Positions 55,452-64,000 of a stretch of 64,000 nucleotides of DNA are shown piece by piece. Position 1 is the stretch's first letter. The number at the start of each line of letters is the position of its first letter. Source of the DNA: Polynucleobacter sp. UK-Mo-2m-Kol15 (GTDB taxonomy: Bacteria > Pseudomonadota > Gammaproteobacteria > Burkholderiales > Burkholderiaceae); assembly GCF_018881505.1 (NCBI RefSeq), contig NZ_JACVQC010000001.1, positions 2,112,650 to 2,176,649 of the forward strand, given 5' to 3'. The position numbers and the translations under genes were made by a program. Below the pieces are notes generated by a model, which saw only the letters and a program-made list of their open reading frames with translations, was not told the DNA's origin and did no database searches.

Positions 55452-56888
55452 TTACTTCACCTGAATAATCTTGAGTGAATTGGTGCCTCCAGGCTCGCCC
55501 ATAGGCTCACCCGAAGTCAGCACCACCACATCACCCTGCTTCACTGCGCCTACCTTCTTCAAGCAATCTTCTACCTCCTTCAATGCAGTATCACGTTGCT
55601 TGGTGTAATCCAGTCCAATGGGAAATACATTGCGATAGGTGCTCAAGGCACGCTGAGTTGCAATCTTGGAAGTTAAGGCAAAGATAGGTAAGTGAATATT
55701 GTGACGACTCATCCACACCGCAGTAGATCCCGAGTCAGTCAAAGCGGCGATAGCATTGGCATTGAGATGATGTGCCGTAAATAGCGCGCCCAAAGCAATC
55801 GTTTGATCAATACGTGTGAAGGTTTGATCTAGGAAATCAGTGTCCAGCTTTACACGATCCGACTTTTCGGCTTCAACGCAAATCTCAGCCATTGCTTTAA
55901 TCGTTTGTACAGGATACATACCGGCTGCAGATTCTGCAGATAGCATGACGGCATCAGTACCGTCCAATACTGCATTAGCTACGTCGCTCACCTCAGCTCG
56001 GGTAGGCACTGGAGCATTGATCATGGACTCCATCATTTGTGTTGCTGTAATCGTAAATTTATCAGCCTCGAGCGCGAGTTTAATCATACGCTTTTGTAAA
56101 GCAGGGACAGCAGCATTACCAACCTCAATAGCTAAGTCACCACGCGCGACCATAATGCCATCGCTCTCTGCGATGATGCTATTTAACGCATCTGGCTCGA
56201 TCGCTTCAGCGCGCTCAACTTTAGCAATGGTACGAACCTTACCAACACCATGCTTAGCACTTGCAGCATCTGCCAACTTACGGGCATAGGCCATGTCTGC
56301 GCCATCTTTTGGAAAGCTGATCGCTAGAAAATCTACGCCCATCGCAATTGCTGCATCCAAATCTGAAATATCTTTTTCTGTCAGCGCTGGCGCGGTCAAA
56401 CCACCGCCAGCACGATTAATGCCTTTGTTATTAGAGAGCGGTCCACCCTGCTCTACCAGAGTAAAGATTTCTCCACCCTTAACACTCTCTACGCGAAGAA
56501 CAACCAAGCCATCATTTAATAAGAGGCGATCGCCAGGCTTGACATCTTGTGGCAACTCTTTGTAATCCAAGCCTACGCGCTCTTGACTACCAAGCTCACA
56601 GGCAACATCTAGAATAAATTGCGCGCCTTCTTTCAAAAGAATTTTGCTATCGACAAATTTACCTACGCGAATTTTTGGGCCCTGAAGATCAGCCATGATG
56701 CCAACCTCCTTACCAACTTCTGCAGAAATACTGCGAACTAAATCATGACGTGCTTTGTGGTCAGGAACCGTACCATGAGAAAAGTTCATCCTGACAACAT
56801 CTACGCCTGCACGAATCATCTCGCGCAATACTTCAGGCTTTTCCGACGCAGGTCCTAGCGTGGCAATGATCTTTGTTGCTCTCAACAT
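55452..56888 (-). CDS. pyk: Pyruvate kinase
   Basis: Last step of glycolysis (PEP + ADP to pyruvate + ATP). The 478-residue protein has ATLGPASEKPEVLREMI, MADLQGPKIRVG, the active-site signature TIAKVERAEAI, MVARGDLAIEVG and the ATQMMESMI and DGTDAVMLSAESAAG motifs. The C-terminal domain ends in VVLTSGEPMGEPGGTN. It follows pgk by 2 nt. Confidence 0.98.
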   Translation of the reverse strand: MLRATKIIATLGPASEKPEVLREMIRAGVDVVRMNFSHGTVPDHKARHDLVRSISAEVGKEVGIMADLQGPKIRVGKFVDSKILLKEGAQFILDVACELGSQERVGLDYKELPQDVKPGDRLLLNDGLVVLRVESVKGGEIFTLVEQGGPLSNNKGINRAGGGLTAPALTEKDISDLDAAIAMGVDFLAISFPKDGADMAYARKLADAASAKHGVGKVRTIAKVERAEAIEPDALNSIIAESDGIMVARGDLAIEVGNAAVPALQKRMIKLALEADKFTITATQMMESMINAPVPTRAEVSDVANAVLDGTDAVMLSAESAAGMYPVQTIKAMAEICVEAEKSDRVKLDTDFLDQTFTRIDQTIALGALFTAHHLNANAIAALTDSGSTAVWMSRHNIHLPIFALTSKIATQRALSTYRNVFPIGLDYTKQRDTALKEVEDCLKKVGAVKQGDVVVLTSGEPMGEPGGTNSLKIIQVK

Positions 56889-56890
56889 AT

Positions 56891-58102
56891 TTATTCTTTC
56901 GCTCTTTCAGCCAATACTGCAAAGGCTGGCAGGGTCTTACCTTCCAAGAACTCCAAGAAGGCGCCACCGCCAGTTGAGATGTAATCCACTTGATTCTCAA
57001 TACCGTACTTCGCAATTGCCGCCAAGGTATCACCACCACCAGCAATTGAAAATGCAGGTGAATGGGCAATTGCTGCTGCCAACATCTTAGTGCCACCGCC
57101 AAACTGATCAATTTCAAATACGCCCAATGGGCCGTTCCAAACAATCGTGCCAGCATGCGCCAACATGATCGATAAACGCGCGGCAGTTTTAGGGCCAATA
57201 TCTAAGATCATGTCGTCTTCTGCAACTTGATCTGCAGGAACACGATTTGCACGCGCTAATGGAGAAAGTTCGTTCGCAACAACTACGTCTTCAGGAATGG
57301 GAACATGCGCACCGCGCTTTTCCATAATCTCCATAATTTCTCGCGCCTCATTCACCAAGTCTGGCTCCGCCAAAGACTTACCTATTGGCAAGCCTTTAGC
57401 CAACATAAAAGTATTGGCAATGCCACCGCCAACAATTAACTCATCTACCTTGTCAGCTAAAGCCTTTAGGATAGTGAGTTTCGAAGATACCTTAGAGCCA
57501 GCAACAATCGCTATAAGAGGGCGCTTAGGACTTGCGAGTGCACGACTCAATGCGTCTAGCTCTGCCGCCATTAGGGGCCCAGCACAGGCAATCGGTGCAA
57601 ATTTCGCGACACCGTGGGTAGTTGCTTCGGCACGGTGAGCAGTACCAAAAGCATCATTGACATACACATCACACAGAGCGGCAATCTTCTTGGCCAACTC
57701 ATCATTATTCTTTTTCTCGCCCACATTGAGACGACAGTTCTCCAGCAATACCAATTCGCCTGGATTCACTTCAAAGCCACCATTTACCCAATCGCTGATA
57801 AGCGGGACTTTTCTATTTAGAAGGGCTGCAATTCTATCCGCCACTGGAGCCAAACTATCTTCAGGTTTAAATTCACCCTCAGTTGGACGACCTAGATGAG
57901 AAGTCACCATCACCGCCGCTCCGGCATCTAAACACATCTGAACCGCTGGCATGGAAGCTCTAATTCGGGTGTCTTCCGTAATATTGCCGACATCATCCTG
58001 AGGCACATTGAGATCGGCGCGAATGAAAACCCGCTTTCCTTTGAGAAGACCTGCTGCTGCTAGTTCACTAAGGCGTTTTACTTTAAAGAGAGATTCCGGC
58101 AT
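56891..58102 (-). CDS. pgk: Phosphoglycerate kinase
   Basis: Glycolytic kinase, 403 residues from the ATG at 58102 ([14 protein letters not shown]). An upstream TTG at 58114 is less likely. Motifs: [41 protein letters not shown] and [13 protein letters not shown], with the terminal [14 protein letters not shown]. First gene of a seven-gene minus-strand run (pgk-pyk-fba-purC-purE-purK-sua5) with spacings of 2-82 nt. Confidence 0.98.
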   Translation of the reverse strand: MPESLFKVKRLSELAAAGLLKGKRVFIRADLNVPQDDVGNITEDTRIRASMPAVQMCLDAGAAVMVTSHLGRPTEGEFKPEDSLAPVADRIAALLNRKVPLISDWVNGGFEVNPGELVLLENCRLNVGEKKNNDELAKKIAALCDVYVNDAFGTAHRAEATTHGVAKFAPIACAGPLMAAELDALSRALASPKRPLIAIVAGSKVSSKLTILKALADKVDELIVGGGIANTFMLAKGLPIGKSLAEPDLVNEAREIMEIMEKRGAHVPIPEDVVVANELSPLARANRVPADQVAEDDMILDIGPKTAARLSIMLAHAGTIVWNGPLGVFEIDQFGGGTKMLAAAIAHSPAFSIAGGGDTLAAIAKYGIENQVDYISTGGGAFLEFLEGKTLPAFAVLAERAKE

Positions 58103-58314
58103 GAGAATGGGCAAAGTTAATGATTTATGGGCAATGCTCCATTCTAAATCGTCTGGACTTCCCGCCCCAAAGGAATTGGGCTGCCTAGCTTCGCTCCCTG
58201 CTCTACAATAAAGGCTGGGATGCTTTAAAAGGCAGAGGGGCCTAAATCCCCGGCTGGCGTCCTGTTTTACCGAATTCAGTTACCCAATTTATTACTTATT
58301 AAAAGGTAGAAAAA
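58103..58314. other. Divergent intergenic region between pgk and ilvE
   Basis: 212 nt that must hold the promoters of both the pgk operon and ilvE. I saw no gene, strong terminator or recognisable operator. A weak GGGG/CCCC hairpin lies near 58237-58250. Confidence 0.5.
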
Positions 58315-59238
58315 ATGTCGATGTCTGACCGCGATGGCTTTATTTGGTCCGATGGGAAGCTTGTTCCCTGGCGTGAGGCCAATATTCATGTGCTAACCCA
58401 CAGTCTCCACTATGGTATGGGGGTATTTGAAGGTATTCGCGCCTACAAAACTCCCCAAGGCACCGCCATTTTCCGCCTTCCAGAGCACGTTAAGCGCCTT
58501 TTTAATGGAACTAAAATTTTCCAGATGAATATGCCATGGACCCCTGAGCAAATCACTAGCGGCATTATTGAGGTTGTTAACAGCAATAAGCTGGAATCTT
58601 GCTATATCCGCCCAATTATCTTTATTGGCTCTGAAAAACTCGGCATCTCACCAAAAGGTAATAGCATCCATACGGCGATCGCTGCCTGGGAATGGGGCGC
58701 CTATTTGGGGGAAGATGGCCTTAACAAGGGTATCCGCGTTAAAACCTCCTCATTTACTCGCCATTTCGTGAACTCCTCGTTAGTGCGTGCCAAGGCGTCT
58801 GGCTATTACATCAACTCCATTTTGGCCAACCAGGAAGTTACTGCCAATGGCTACGATGAAGCACTTTTATTGGATACAGAAGGTTATGTTTCTGAAGGTT
58901 CCGGTGAAAACGTATTCATGGTGTGCGATGGGATTGTTTACACCCCGGATCTCGCTTCATGCCTAGATGGCATAACCCGTGACTCCATTATTGAAATCGT
59001 AAAAGACCTTGGTCTCGAATTACGTGAAAAACGTATTACCCGTGATGAGGTCTACTCCGCTGATGAAGCTTTCTTTACTGGCACCGCTGCTGAAGTAACG
59101 CCGATTCGTGAACTGGATGACCGCACTATTGGTGACGGTAAACGCGGTCCAATTACTGAGCGAATCCAAAAGACCTATTTTGATGCGGTGTACGGCAGAA
59201 CTGATAAGTACAAATCTTGGTTAACTTACGTTAAGTAA
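58315..59238 (+). CDS. ilvE: Branched-chain amino acid aminotransferase
   Basis: PLP-dependent class IV aminotransferase for Leu, Ile and Val. The 307-residue protein has HVLTHSLHYGMGVFEGIRAY, YIRPIIFIG, the lysine in LVRAKASGYYINS (PLP Schiff base), DTEGYVSEGSGENVF and FFTGTAAEVTPI. An AAGG ribosome binding site precedes the ATG. First gene of a plus-strand run to 61635. Confidence 0.97.
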   Translation: MSMSDRDGFIWSDGKLVPWREANIHVLTHSLHYGMGVFEGIRAYKTPQGTAIFRLPEHVKRLFNGTKIFQMNMPWTPEQITSGIIEVVNSNKLESCYIRPIIFIGSEKLGISPKGNSIHTAIAAWEWGAYLGEDGLNKGIRVKTSSFTRHFVNSSLVRAKASGYYINSILANQEVTANGYDEALLLDTEGYVSEGSGENVFMVCDGIVYTPDLASCLDGITRDSIIEIVKDLGLELREKRITRDEVYSADEAFFTGTAAEVTPIRELDDRTIGDGKRGPITERIQKTYFDAVYGRTDKYKSWLTYVK

Positions 59239-59252
59239 TAGGGAATCAGAGA

Positions 59253-59444
59253 ATGAGTGAAGCTCAAGTTGTCATGGTTGACGGCAATGCAGATTTGCCT
59301 TTGCATTGCCCAACCAATAAAACCCCTAGCTGGAATTCACATCCACGTGTATTCCTAGATGTTGCTGAGACGGGTTGGGCGAAGTGTCCTTACTGTGGCA
59401 CTGAGTACAAGCTCATTCCTGGTACCGAGCCTCACGGGCATTAA
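59253..59444 (+). CDS. Small zinc-finger protein (CHCC type)
   Basis: 63 residues with the zf-CHCC pattern: His18-Cys19 (LPLHCP), His30 (NSHPRVFLD), Cys45 and Cys48 (CPYCGTEY). The family is related to the NDUFS6/NuoE-associated zinc fold and is frequently next to ilvE and waaF in betaproteobacteria. It starts 14 nt after ilvE. Its precise role is unknown. Confidence 0.9.
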   Translation: MSEAQVVMVDGNADLPLHCPTNKTPSWNSHPRVFLDVAETGWAKCPYCGTEYKLIPGTEPHGH

Positions 59445-59489
59445 TCCTATGGGCACCCTAGAGCGGGGTGCCGTGTCGGGATACCTCAT

Positions 59490-60527
59490 ATGAATCGTAT
59501 TCTGATCATCGCCCCCAACTGGATTGGTGATGCTGTAATGTCGCAGCCGCTGCTGTTGAATCTCAAAGCTATTTACCCGCAGTCTCAAATAGATGTCCTA
59601 GCAAGTCCCTGGGTTACACCGATTTATCGTGCCTGCGCAGAAGCCCATGAAGTCATTGAGGCTCGCCTAGAGCACAAGCAATTGCAATGGGGCTTACGCA
59701 AGCAACTCGCAAAGCAACTCAAATTAAATCAATATGATGCTTGCTTTGTTCTACCTAATAGCTTGAAATCTGCCCTCATCCCTTGGCTCGCCAATATTCC
59801 ACTACGCATTGGCTATCGTGGAGAGATGCGCTTTGGGCTAATCAATTTTGCTTTGGATAATCCTAGCAAACTACATCGTCCGCCGATGGCAAATCATTAC
59901 CTTGCGCTCTGCAATGTCATAGATCATGCAGAAGAGATTGATACCAATCAGCCCGTGGATCCGAAGCTAAACCTCTCACTTTCAGCCAAACAATTTATCA
60001 GCACTAAGCTGCAAGCAGCCGCGATCGATGAAAAATCGATCTATGTGCTTTGCCCAGGCGCCGAGTACGGAGCAACAAAACGCTGGCCCATCGAGCACTT
60101 CGCTACTCTAGCTCAGCAGTTAATCGTCAATGAGGCAGATGCTCAAGTGATTCTTCTAGGCAGTAAAAGTGATCATGCTTTAGGTGAGCGCATCAGGACT
60201 CAAAAAAGCAATACCCTGAAAATACATAACTGGTGCGGCGAGACTTCGCTTGACGAAGCGATTGCACTCATTGGTATGAGTAAAGCCTTAGTCAGCAATG
60301 ACTCCGGTTTAATGCATATCGGCGCTGCATTAAAGATTCCTCAAGTAGCCATCTTTGGCTCAAGCGATCCGCACCATACTCCACCGCTATCTGATAAAGC
60401 TAAAGTGATTTGGCTTAACCTGCCTTGTAGTCCTTGCCACAAAAGAGAATGTCCATTGGGACATCTCAAATGCCTAAAAGATATTTCGCCAGCCACCGTA
60501 TTGGGCGCCATTCAGACACTTCGTTAA
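59490..60527 (+). CDS. waaF: ADP-heptose:LPS heptosyltransferase II
   Basis: GT9 enzyme that adds the second heptose to the LPS inner core. The 345-residue protein has ILIIAPNWIGDAVMSQPLL at the N-terminus, CPGAEYGATKRWP (about 182-194), LVSNDSGLMHIGAAL and the C-terminal GSSDPHHTPPL. Together with waaA it points to a heptose-Kdo core LPS. Confidence 0.96.
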   Translation: MNRILIIAPNWIGDAVMSQPLLLNLKAIYPQSQIDVLASPWVTPIYRACAEAHEVIEARLEHKQLQWGLRKQLAKQLKLNQYDACFVLPNSLKSALIPWLANIPLRIGYRGEMRFGLINFALDNPSKLHRPPMANHYLALCNVIDHAEEIDTNQPVDPKLNLSLSAKQFISTKLQAAAIDEKSIYVLCPGAEYGATKRWPIEHFATLAQQLIVNEADAQVILLGSKSDHALGERIRTQKSNTLKIHNWCGETSLDEAIALIGMSKALVSNDSGLMHIGAALKIPQVAIFGSSDPHHTPPLSDKAKVIWLNLPCSPCHKRECPLGHLKCLKDISPATVLGAIQTLR

Positions 60528-60557
60528 TTTTGTAGCGTCATATATTGAAAGTAAGCC

Positions 60558-60992
60558 ATGTCAAAACTAGCCAGACTATTTCATAACGCAGACGAAGTAG
60601 TAGATGCTTGGCGTGATGCCTTAAAACATCGCGATGTCAAAGGCGCTTTGGCGATCTGGTTAGATGATGACTCGATTACTTGCGTACTCCCAGAAGGTCA
60701 GCGCCTAAGTGGTCATGCAGAAATTCGGGCAGGCTTGGAGCGCCTCTTGGCAAAACAAGCACTTTTTTTAGAACCTATTGCCTGTATTAGCCACTCTATT
60801 TTAGGTGCTGCAATATACGACACTACTGAAGCAGTACATCTACGTGATGATCAAATTGAAACGGAGTTCTTTCTCAACATCACTTTAGTTTTACTACAAG
60901 ATAGTCAAGGCTGGCGAATTGCTCACTTGCATGCAAGTCATTCTACTGAGGATACTTTTGATGCACCATCGACTCCACACGGTCTACATTAA
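60558..60992 (+). CDS. NTF2-like (SnoaL/DUF4440-type) protein
   Basis: 144 residues with the alpha+beta cone layout of NTF2-like proteins: an N-terminal helix (FHNADEVVDAWRDALKHRDVKGAL), the WLDDDSITCVLPEGQRLSGHAEIRAGLERLL segment, and C-terminal strands ending WRIAHLHASHS. Such proteins can be small enzymes or binding proteins; no catalytic residue can be assigned. It lies 30 nt after waaF. Confidence 0.85.
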   Translation: MSKLARLFHNADEVVDAWRDALKHRDVKGALAIWLDDDSITCVLPEGQRLSGHAEIRAGLERLLAKQALFLEPIACISHSILGAAIYDTTEAVHLRDDQIETEFFLNITLVLLQDSQGWRIAHLHASHSTEDTFDAPSTPHGLH

Positions 60993-61020
60993 TTCATGAC
61001 GATCAAAAAATTACTGTCTC

Positions 61021-61635
61021 ATGGATGAGCAAGTACTTAGGTCGCTAATTAAGTGGCCCAATGTACCACACTGCTTTGGCTGGCTAGCACTTGATCGTCG
61101 AGGCCAATGGCGCATGCGTGATGAATTTGCGCAAGCCAATCAATTAGCCGGGACCATTATTCAGCATACAGCCCTCAATGATTTCATTTCCAGAAATTAT
61201 GCATGCGACTCTCTGGGTAGATATTTTTTTCAAAATGGTGCTCAAAGGGTATTTATCACACTGGATGCCACGCCATGGATTGCCAGAATGATTCCCAGCG
61301 AAAGCGGCATACAACTATTAAATCAGTGTGGCGGAAAGATAGAGCCACAAAGTGCCCTAATTGATGAAAAGGGTAACGTCTACATCACCGGATCAATTAC
61401 ACAATCGCTATCTGATCAAATCGATAAGACGATATTCACTAGAACTGCATTGACATCAGTTGCGTTACTGCACGATCATGATTTAGATATTTTCTCAGAG
61501 CAATCCACAGTCCATGAAGATGCCTGCAGCTTTAGAGGTTTATGGTTATGGAGTGGGAAAAAAATTCCAATAGAACCCATCCACTCAATTGAACTCAGTG
61601 AACGCTTTCATTTTGTGAAAGCGCCTAGAAATTAA
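61021..61635 (+). CDS. Conserved hypothetical protein, DUF2946-like group of Burkholderiales
   Basis: 204 residues, soluble, no signal peptide. The N-terminus KWPNVPHCFGWLALDRRGQWRMRD and the FFQNGAQRVFITLDATPWIARM segment recall a family of uncharacterised betaproteobacterial proteins that often sit near NTF2-like and M48 genes. The family number is from memory and uncertain. The C-terminal part is less typical. No function can be inferred. It ends exactly at the convergent M48 gene stop. Confidence 0.7.
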   Translation: MDEQVLRSLIKWPNVPHCFGWLALDRRGQWRMRDEFAQANQLAGTIIQHTALNDFISRNYACDSLGRYFFQNGAQRVFITLDATPWIARMIPSESGIQLLNQCGGKIEPQSALIDEKGNVYITGSITQSLSDQIDKTIFTRTALTSVALLHDHDLDIFSEQSTVHEDACSFRGLWLWSGKKIPIEPIHSIELSERFHFVKAPRN

Positions 61636-63354
61636 TTAGCCGGGCATATTTTTACCCTGCTCCTTCAACTCCTCTTGGTATTGCTTTTGCATTTCACGTA
61701 AGCGTGCATCAATACTGGATGCCTGATAAAAATCTGCCCCTCCAGACGATCTTGCAATCTTGAGCTGTTCGATTGCTGAGGGCCAAGCACCCTCAAGTGC
61801 ATACTTTTCTCCTAGTGCGTAATGGCGCATCGGCACATTTTTTGCCTGATCATAGGCATTCGAAAGCATGCTCCACCAAACTACTTCGTTTGGCTGCAAT
61901 CTGGTGCGCGCTCTCAACCAGTTAATCGCATCATTAGTGCGCCCTAGTTTCAGGTAGGCACTCATCATCGCCGCACCAGCAGCATAGGACTGTGGATAGG
62001 CCTTTAAAGTCGCTTGAGCAATTTGCAAAGCCTCATCACCCTTGCCTCTAGCTAACGCTAACTCGGAAGCTGTAATATCCAAAGATAAGCTTTGTTGCAG
62101 TATCGGTGATCCTGGCGCACTAGCACCATTGGCTAGATTACGCGCTTGCTGCAAATAGCTTGCAGCTTGATCAAACTTCCCCTGTTTTTGAGCAACTAGC
62201 GCAAGTCCATAAAAACCCTCCATTTGCTTGCCAGGACTAGATTGCTTACTCAAAGATTCAAAGATATTTTTTAAGTCATACATCTGGCTCGAACTTCCAG
62301 ACTGCTCCATGCGAGCACGTGCTTTTATAAAATAAAACTCTAGTGCTGTCGGCACATTTCTATTGGCGACATTACGAGCACGATCTTGCATGTCCGCAAT
62401 ACGATCCGTTGTTAAGGGGTGAGTACGTACATAGGATGGAACACCGTTATCCATAATTCCGGTAGCTTTTTGTAGGCGCTGAAAAAACCCCGGGGCGCCA
62501 TTTACGTCATAACCACTTGCCGCCAGGATCTGAAAACCGATACGGTCAGCCTCGCGCTCAGCATCTCTTGAATAAGAAAGCTGGTTATTCACGGCCACTG
62601 CTTGACCACCCTGCATCAGACCAGCAGCTGCGCCTGGATTACGTGAAGCAGCTAAGGCACCCAATAATATGCCCGCAAGAGCGATCATCGTATTAGTAGT
62701 CTGCCTATCCATCTGGCGAGCCAAGTGGCGTTGTAAAACGTGGCCAGTCTCGTGACCCATAACTGAGGCAACTTCAGAGTCTGTTTCGGCACTAACTAGT
62801 AGCCCCGTATGAAAACCAATAAATCCACCAGGTAAGGCAAATGCGTTAATACTGCTGTCTTTAACTGCGAATACTTCAAAGTTATAGGCGCCACTACCTA
62901 GCTCATTAGCGCCAGCCAATTGCAAACGTTTTGCTGCTTGTAATAAGCGTCGCTCCATTTGATTTAAATAATCATAGATTGGTAAATCATTGGAATAATC
63001 TACATCTGGACGAATCTGGCGCATGATCATTTCGCCATACTTTTTCTCATCCAAGCGGCTTAAACTATCACCACCAGGATCGCCCATATCTGGGAGCACA
63101 AAACTTGGTTGAGTTTGGGGTGTATTACGTGCTGGTAGGTTAGAGGAGCGGGCATCAGGCGACTGCACAGCTCTGCCCAAATTTTGAAAAGCTGCTGACT
63201 CACCTTGTACCGATACATCGCCCGTGATTGGTGAAGGTACAGGTCCAGCCGCGTAGACAAAGCCGGCACCAGGGCAAGCTAAGGCCAAAATGAGCTGGCT
63301 AGCCAAAATTCGCTTAAATATCGATGATTTTTGTGATGTCTTTATGACTTTCAT
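61636..63354 (-). CDS. M48-family metalloprotease with TPR region (BepA/YfgC-like)
   Basis: 572 residues: signal peptide (about 1-36, cleavage near VYAA), a metalloprotease domain with zinc motif HETGH (His201, Glu202, His205) and third ligand Glu266 ([13 protein letters not shown]), then a TPR-rich C-terminal half (about 360-560). In E. coli, BepA works on outer-membrane protein assembly and quality control in the periplasm. All zinc ligands are present. It is divergent from moaC, 23 nt apart. Confidence 0.93.
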   Translation of the reverse strand: MKVIKTSQKSSIFKRILASQLILALACPGAGFVYAAGPVPSPITGDVSVQGESAAFQNLGRAVQSPDARSSNLPARNTPQTQPSFVLPDMGDPGGDSLSRLDEKKYGEMIMRQIRPDVDYSNDLPIYDYLNQMERRLLQAAKRLQLAGANELGSGAYNFEVFAVKDSSINAFALPGGFIGFHTGLLVSAETDSEVASVMGHETGHVLQRHLARQMDRQTTNTMIALAGILLGALAASRNPGAAAGLMQGGQAVAVNNQLSYSRDAEREADRIGFQILAASGYDVNGAPGFFQRLQKATGIMDNGVPSYVRTHPLTTDRIADMQDRARNVANRNVPTALEFYFIKARARMEQSGSSSQMYDLKNIFESLSKQSSPGKQMEGFYGLALVAQKQGKFDQAASYLQQARNLANGASAPGSPILQQSLSLDITASELALARGKGDEALQIAQATLKAYPQSYAAGAAMMSAYLKLGRTNDAINWLRARTRLQPNEVVWWSMLSNAYDQAKNVPMRHYALGEKYALEGAWPSAIEQLKIARSSGGADFYQASSIDARLREMQKQYQEELKEQGKNMPG

Positions 63355-63377
63355 CCCTATATGGTAAAACTTATCCC

Positions 63378-63857
63378 ATGAACAAACTAACTCATTTTGA
63401 TGCCAGCGGGCAAGCCCATATGGTCAACGTTGGGGACAAGCCCAATACGCATCGTCTTGCCATTGCTACAGGCAGAATCACTATGCTGCCAGAGACCCTG
63501 AGCATGATTGAAGCAGGAACCCATAAAAAAGGGGATGTTTTGGGTATTGCCAGAATTGCAGGCATTCAGGCATCTAAAAAGACGCCGGATTTAATCCCGC
63601 TGTGTCACCCATTAGCCCTAACACATGTAAGCCTTGATTTTGCTCTGAACAAAGAAAGCAGCAGCATTACCTGCCAAGTGAGAGCCGAGACCACTGGCCC
63701 TACTGGCGTCGAAATGGAAGCTCTCACCGCAGTCCAAGTCGCCCTACTCACAATCTACGATATGGCCAAAGCCGTTGATAGAGGTATGGTGATGGGGGAG
63801 GTAAAACTACTTGAGAAGAATGGCGGTAAGTCTGGGGAGTGGAAAGTAGCCGAGTAG
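63378..63857 (+). CDS. moaC: Cyclic pyranopterin monophosphate synthase
   Basis: Second step of molybdenum cofactor synthesis. The 159-residue protein has [19 protein letters not shown], the active-site [33 protein letters not shown] and the C-terminal [13 protein letters not shown]. All family hallmarks are intact. No other moa gene lies in the window. Confidence 0.97.
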   Translation: MNKLTHFDASGQAHMVNVGDKPNTHRLAIATGRITMLPETLSMIEAGTHKKGDVLGIARIAGIQASKKTPDLIPLCHPLALTHVSLDFALNKESSSITCQVRAETTGPTGVEMEALTAVQVALLTIYDMAKAVDRGMVMGEVKLLEKNGGKSGEWKVAE

Positions 63858-63895
63858 TCCGAAACTATTGAATCTTTCAACCCCCCAAAATCTTC

Positions 63896-64000
63896 CTAGC
63901 AGATGGATATATGGTCTACCGGCAAATCTGCCTGATAACACTCATACATTTTGGAATAAGCAGTTTCCAGATTTTTAGTAAACAGTGGGGTATTAAATAA
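63896..64000 (-). CDS. C-terminal end of a SPINDLY/O-GlcNAc-transferase-like protein (5' part outside window)
   Basis: The last 34 codons of a gene entering from the right end: LFNTPLFTKNLETAYSKMYE, then CYQADLPVDHISIC and a TAG at 63896-63898. This ending (LFNTPLF...LE.AY..MYERYQADLPPDHI) is characteristic of bacterial TPR proteins with a GT41 O-linked N-acetylglucosamine transferase domain. The catalytic region is not visible, so activity cannot be judged. Confidence 0.75.
   Translation of the reverse strand, partial: LFNTPLFTKNLETAYSKMYECYQADLPVDHISIC

Overview
The window is chromosomal DNA of a betaproteobacterium of the order Burkholderiales. Gene content, gene order (hrcA/hemH/grpE/dnaK; pgk-pyk-fba-purC-purE-purK-sua5; glcDEF-yggS-proC; queA-tgt-yajC-secD-secF) and moderate GC content look most like Polynucleobacter. 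The genus is an inference from recalled synteny, not a search. Coding density is very high: many neighbours overlap by 1-4 nt and several convergent pairs overlap at their 3' ends. No tRNA, rRNA or CRISPR array was seen.

Layout. 1-4111 (minus): heat-shock and heme block, dnaK (3' part outside the window), grpE, hemH, hrcA. dnaK and grpE each have a very good RpoH (sigma-32) promoter and are separated by a terminator-like hairpin. 4149-6751 (plus): nadK, recN. 6757-9570 (minus): glnE. 9649-17315 (plus): yhdP-like giant envelope protein, nitrilase-family hydrolase, tldD, DAHP synthase. 17352-17921 (minus): PduO-type cobalamin adenosyltransferase. 17940-23482 (plus): glcD-glcE-glcF glycolate oxidase, yggS, proC. 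23479-26460 (minus): ubiA, recG. 26491-31999 (plus): queA, tgt, yajC, secD, secF. 31996-34754 (minus): waaA, purB. 34849-36613: a GST and mnmA, convergent. 36790-39683 (plus): three-gene proton-translocating transhydrogenase operon pntAA-pntAB-pntB.

39684-42237 looks like a decayed integrated element. It is bounded by the real 3' end of pntB and by a second, diverged copy of the last 28 codons of pntB (42154-42237), which is followed by what appears to be the displaced original operon terminator. Next to pntB lies an integrase gene remnant with two internal TAA codons. The only intact cargo gene encodes a TPR protein with a glycosyltransferase-like C-terminus. A frameshifted small exported-protein gene follows at 42328.

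42830-44799 (minus): groEL-groES, with a CIRCE operator, the target of the HrcA encoded at the other end of the window. 45117-49004 (plus): an overlapping three-gene set encoding a degenerate EAL-domain protein, a NarL/BvgA-type response regulator and a BvgS/EvgS-like hybrid histidine kinase. This is the least conventional intact system in the window. 49053-50612: PBP4-type carboxypeptidase, converging on a minus-strand operon pgk-pyk-fba-purC-purE-purK-sua5 (58102 down to 50558). 58315-61635 (plus): ilvE, a small zinc-finger protein, waaF, an NTF2-like protein and an unassigned protein. 61636-63354 (minus): M48/BepA-like protease. 63378-63857 (plus): moaC. The window ends inside the 3' part of a SPINDLY/O-GlcNAc-transferase-like gene on the minus strand.

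Most of the window is core metabolism (glycolysis, purines, heme, quinone, LPS, Sec export, chaperones). The accessory parts are the pntB island with its flank, and the EAL-like/two-component cluster.
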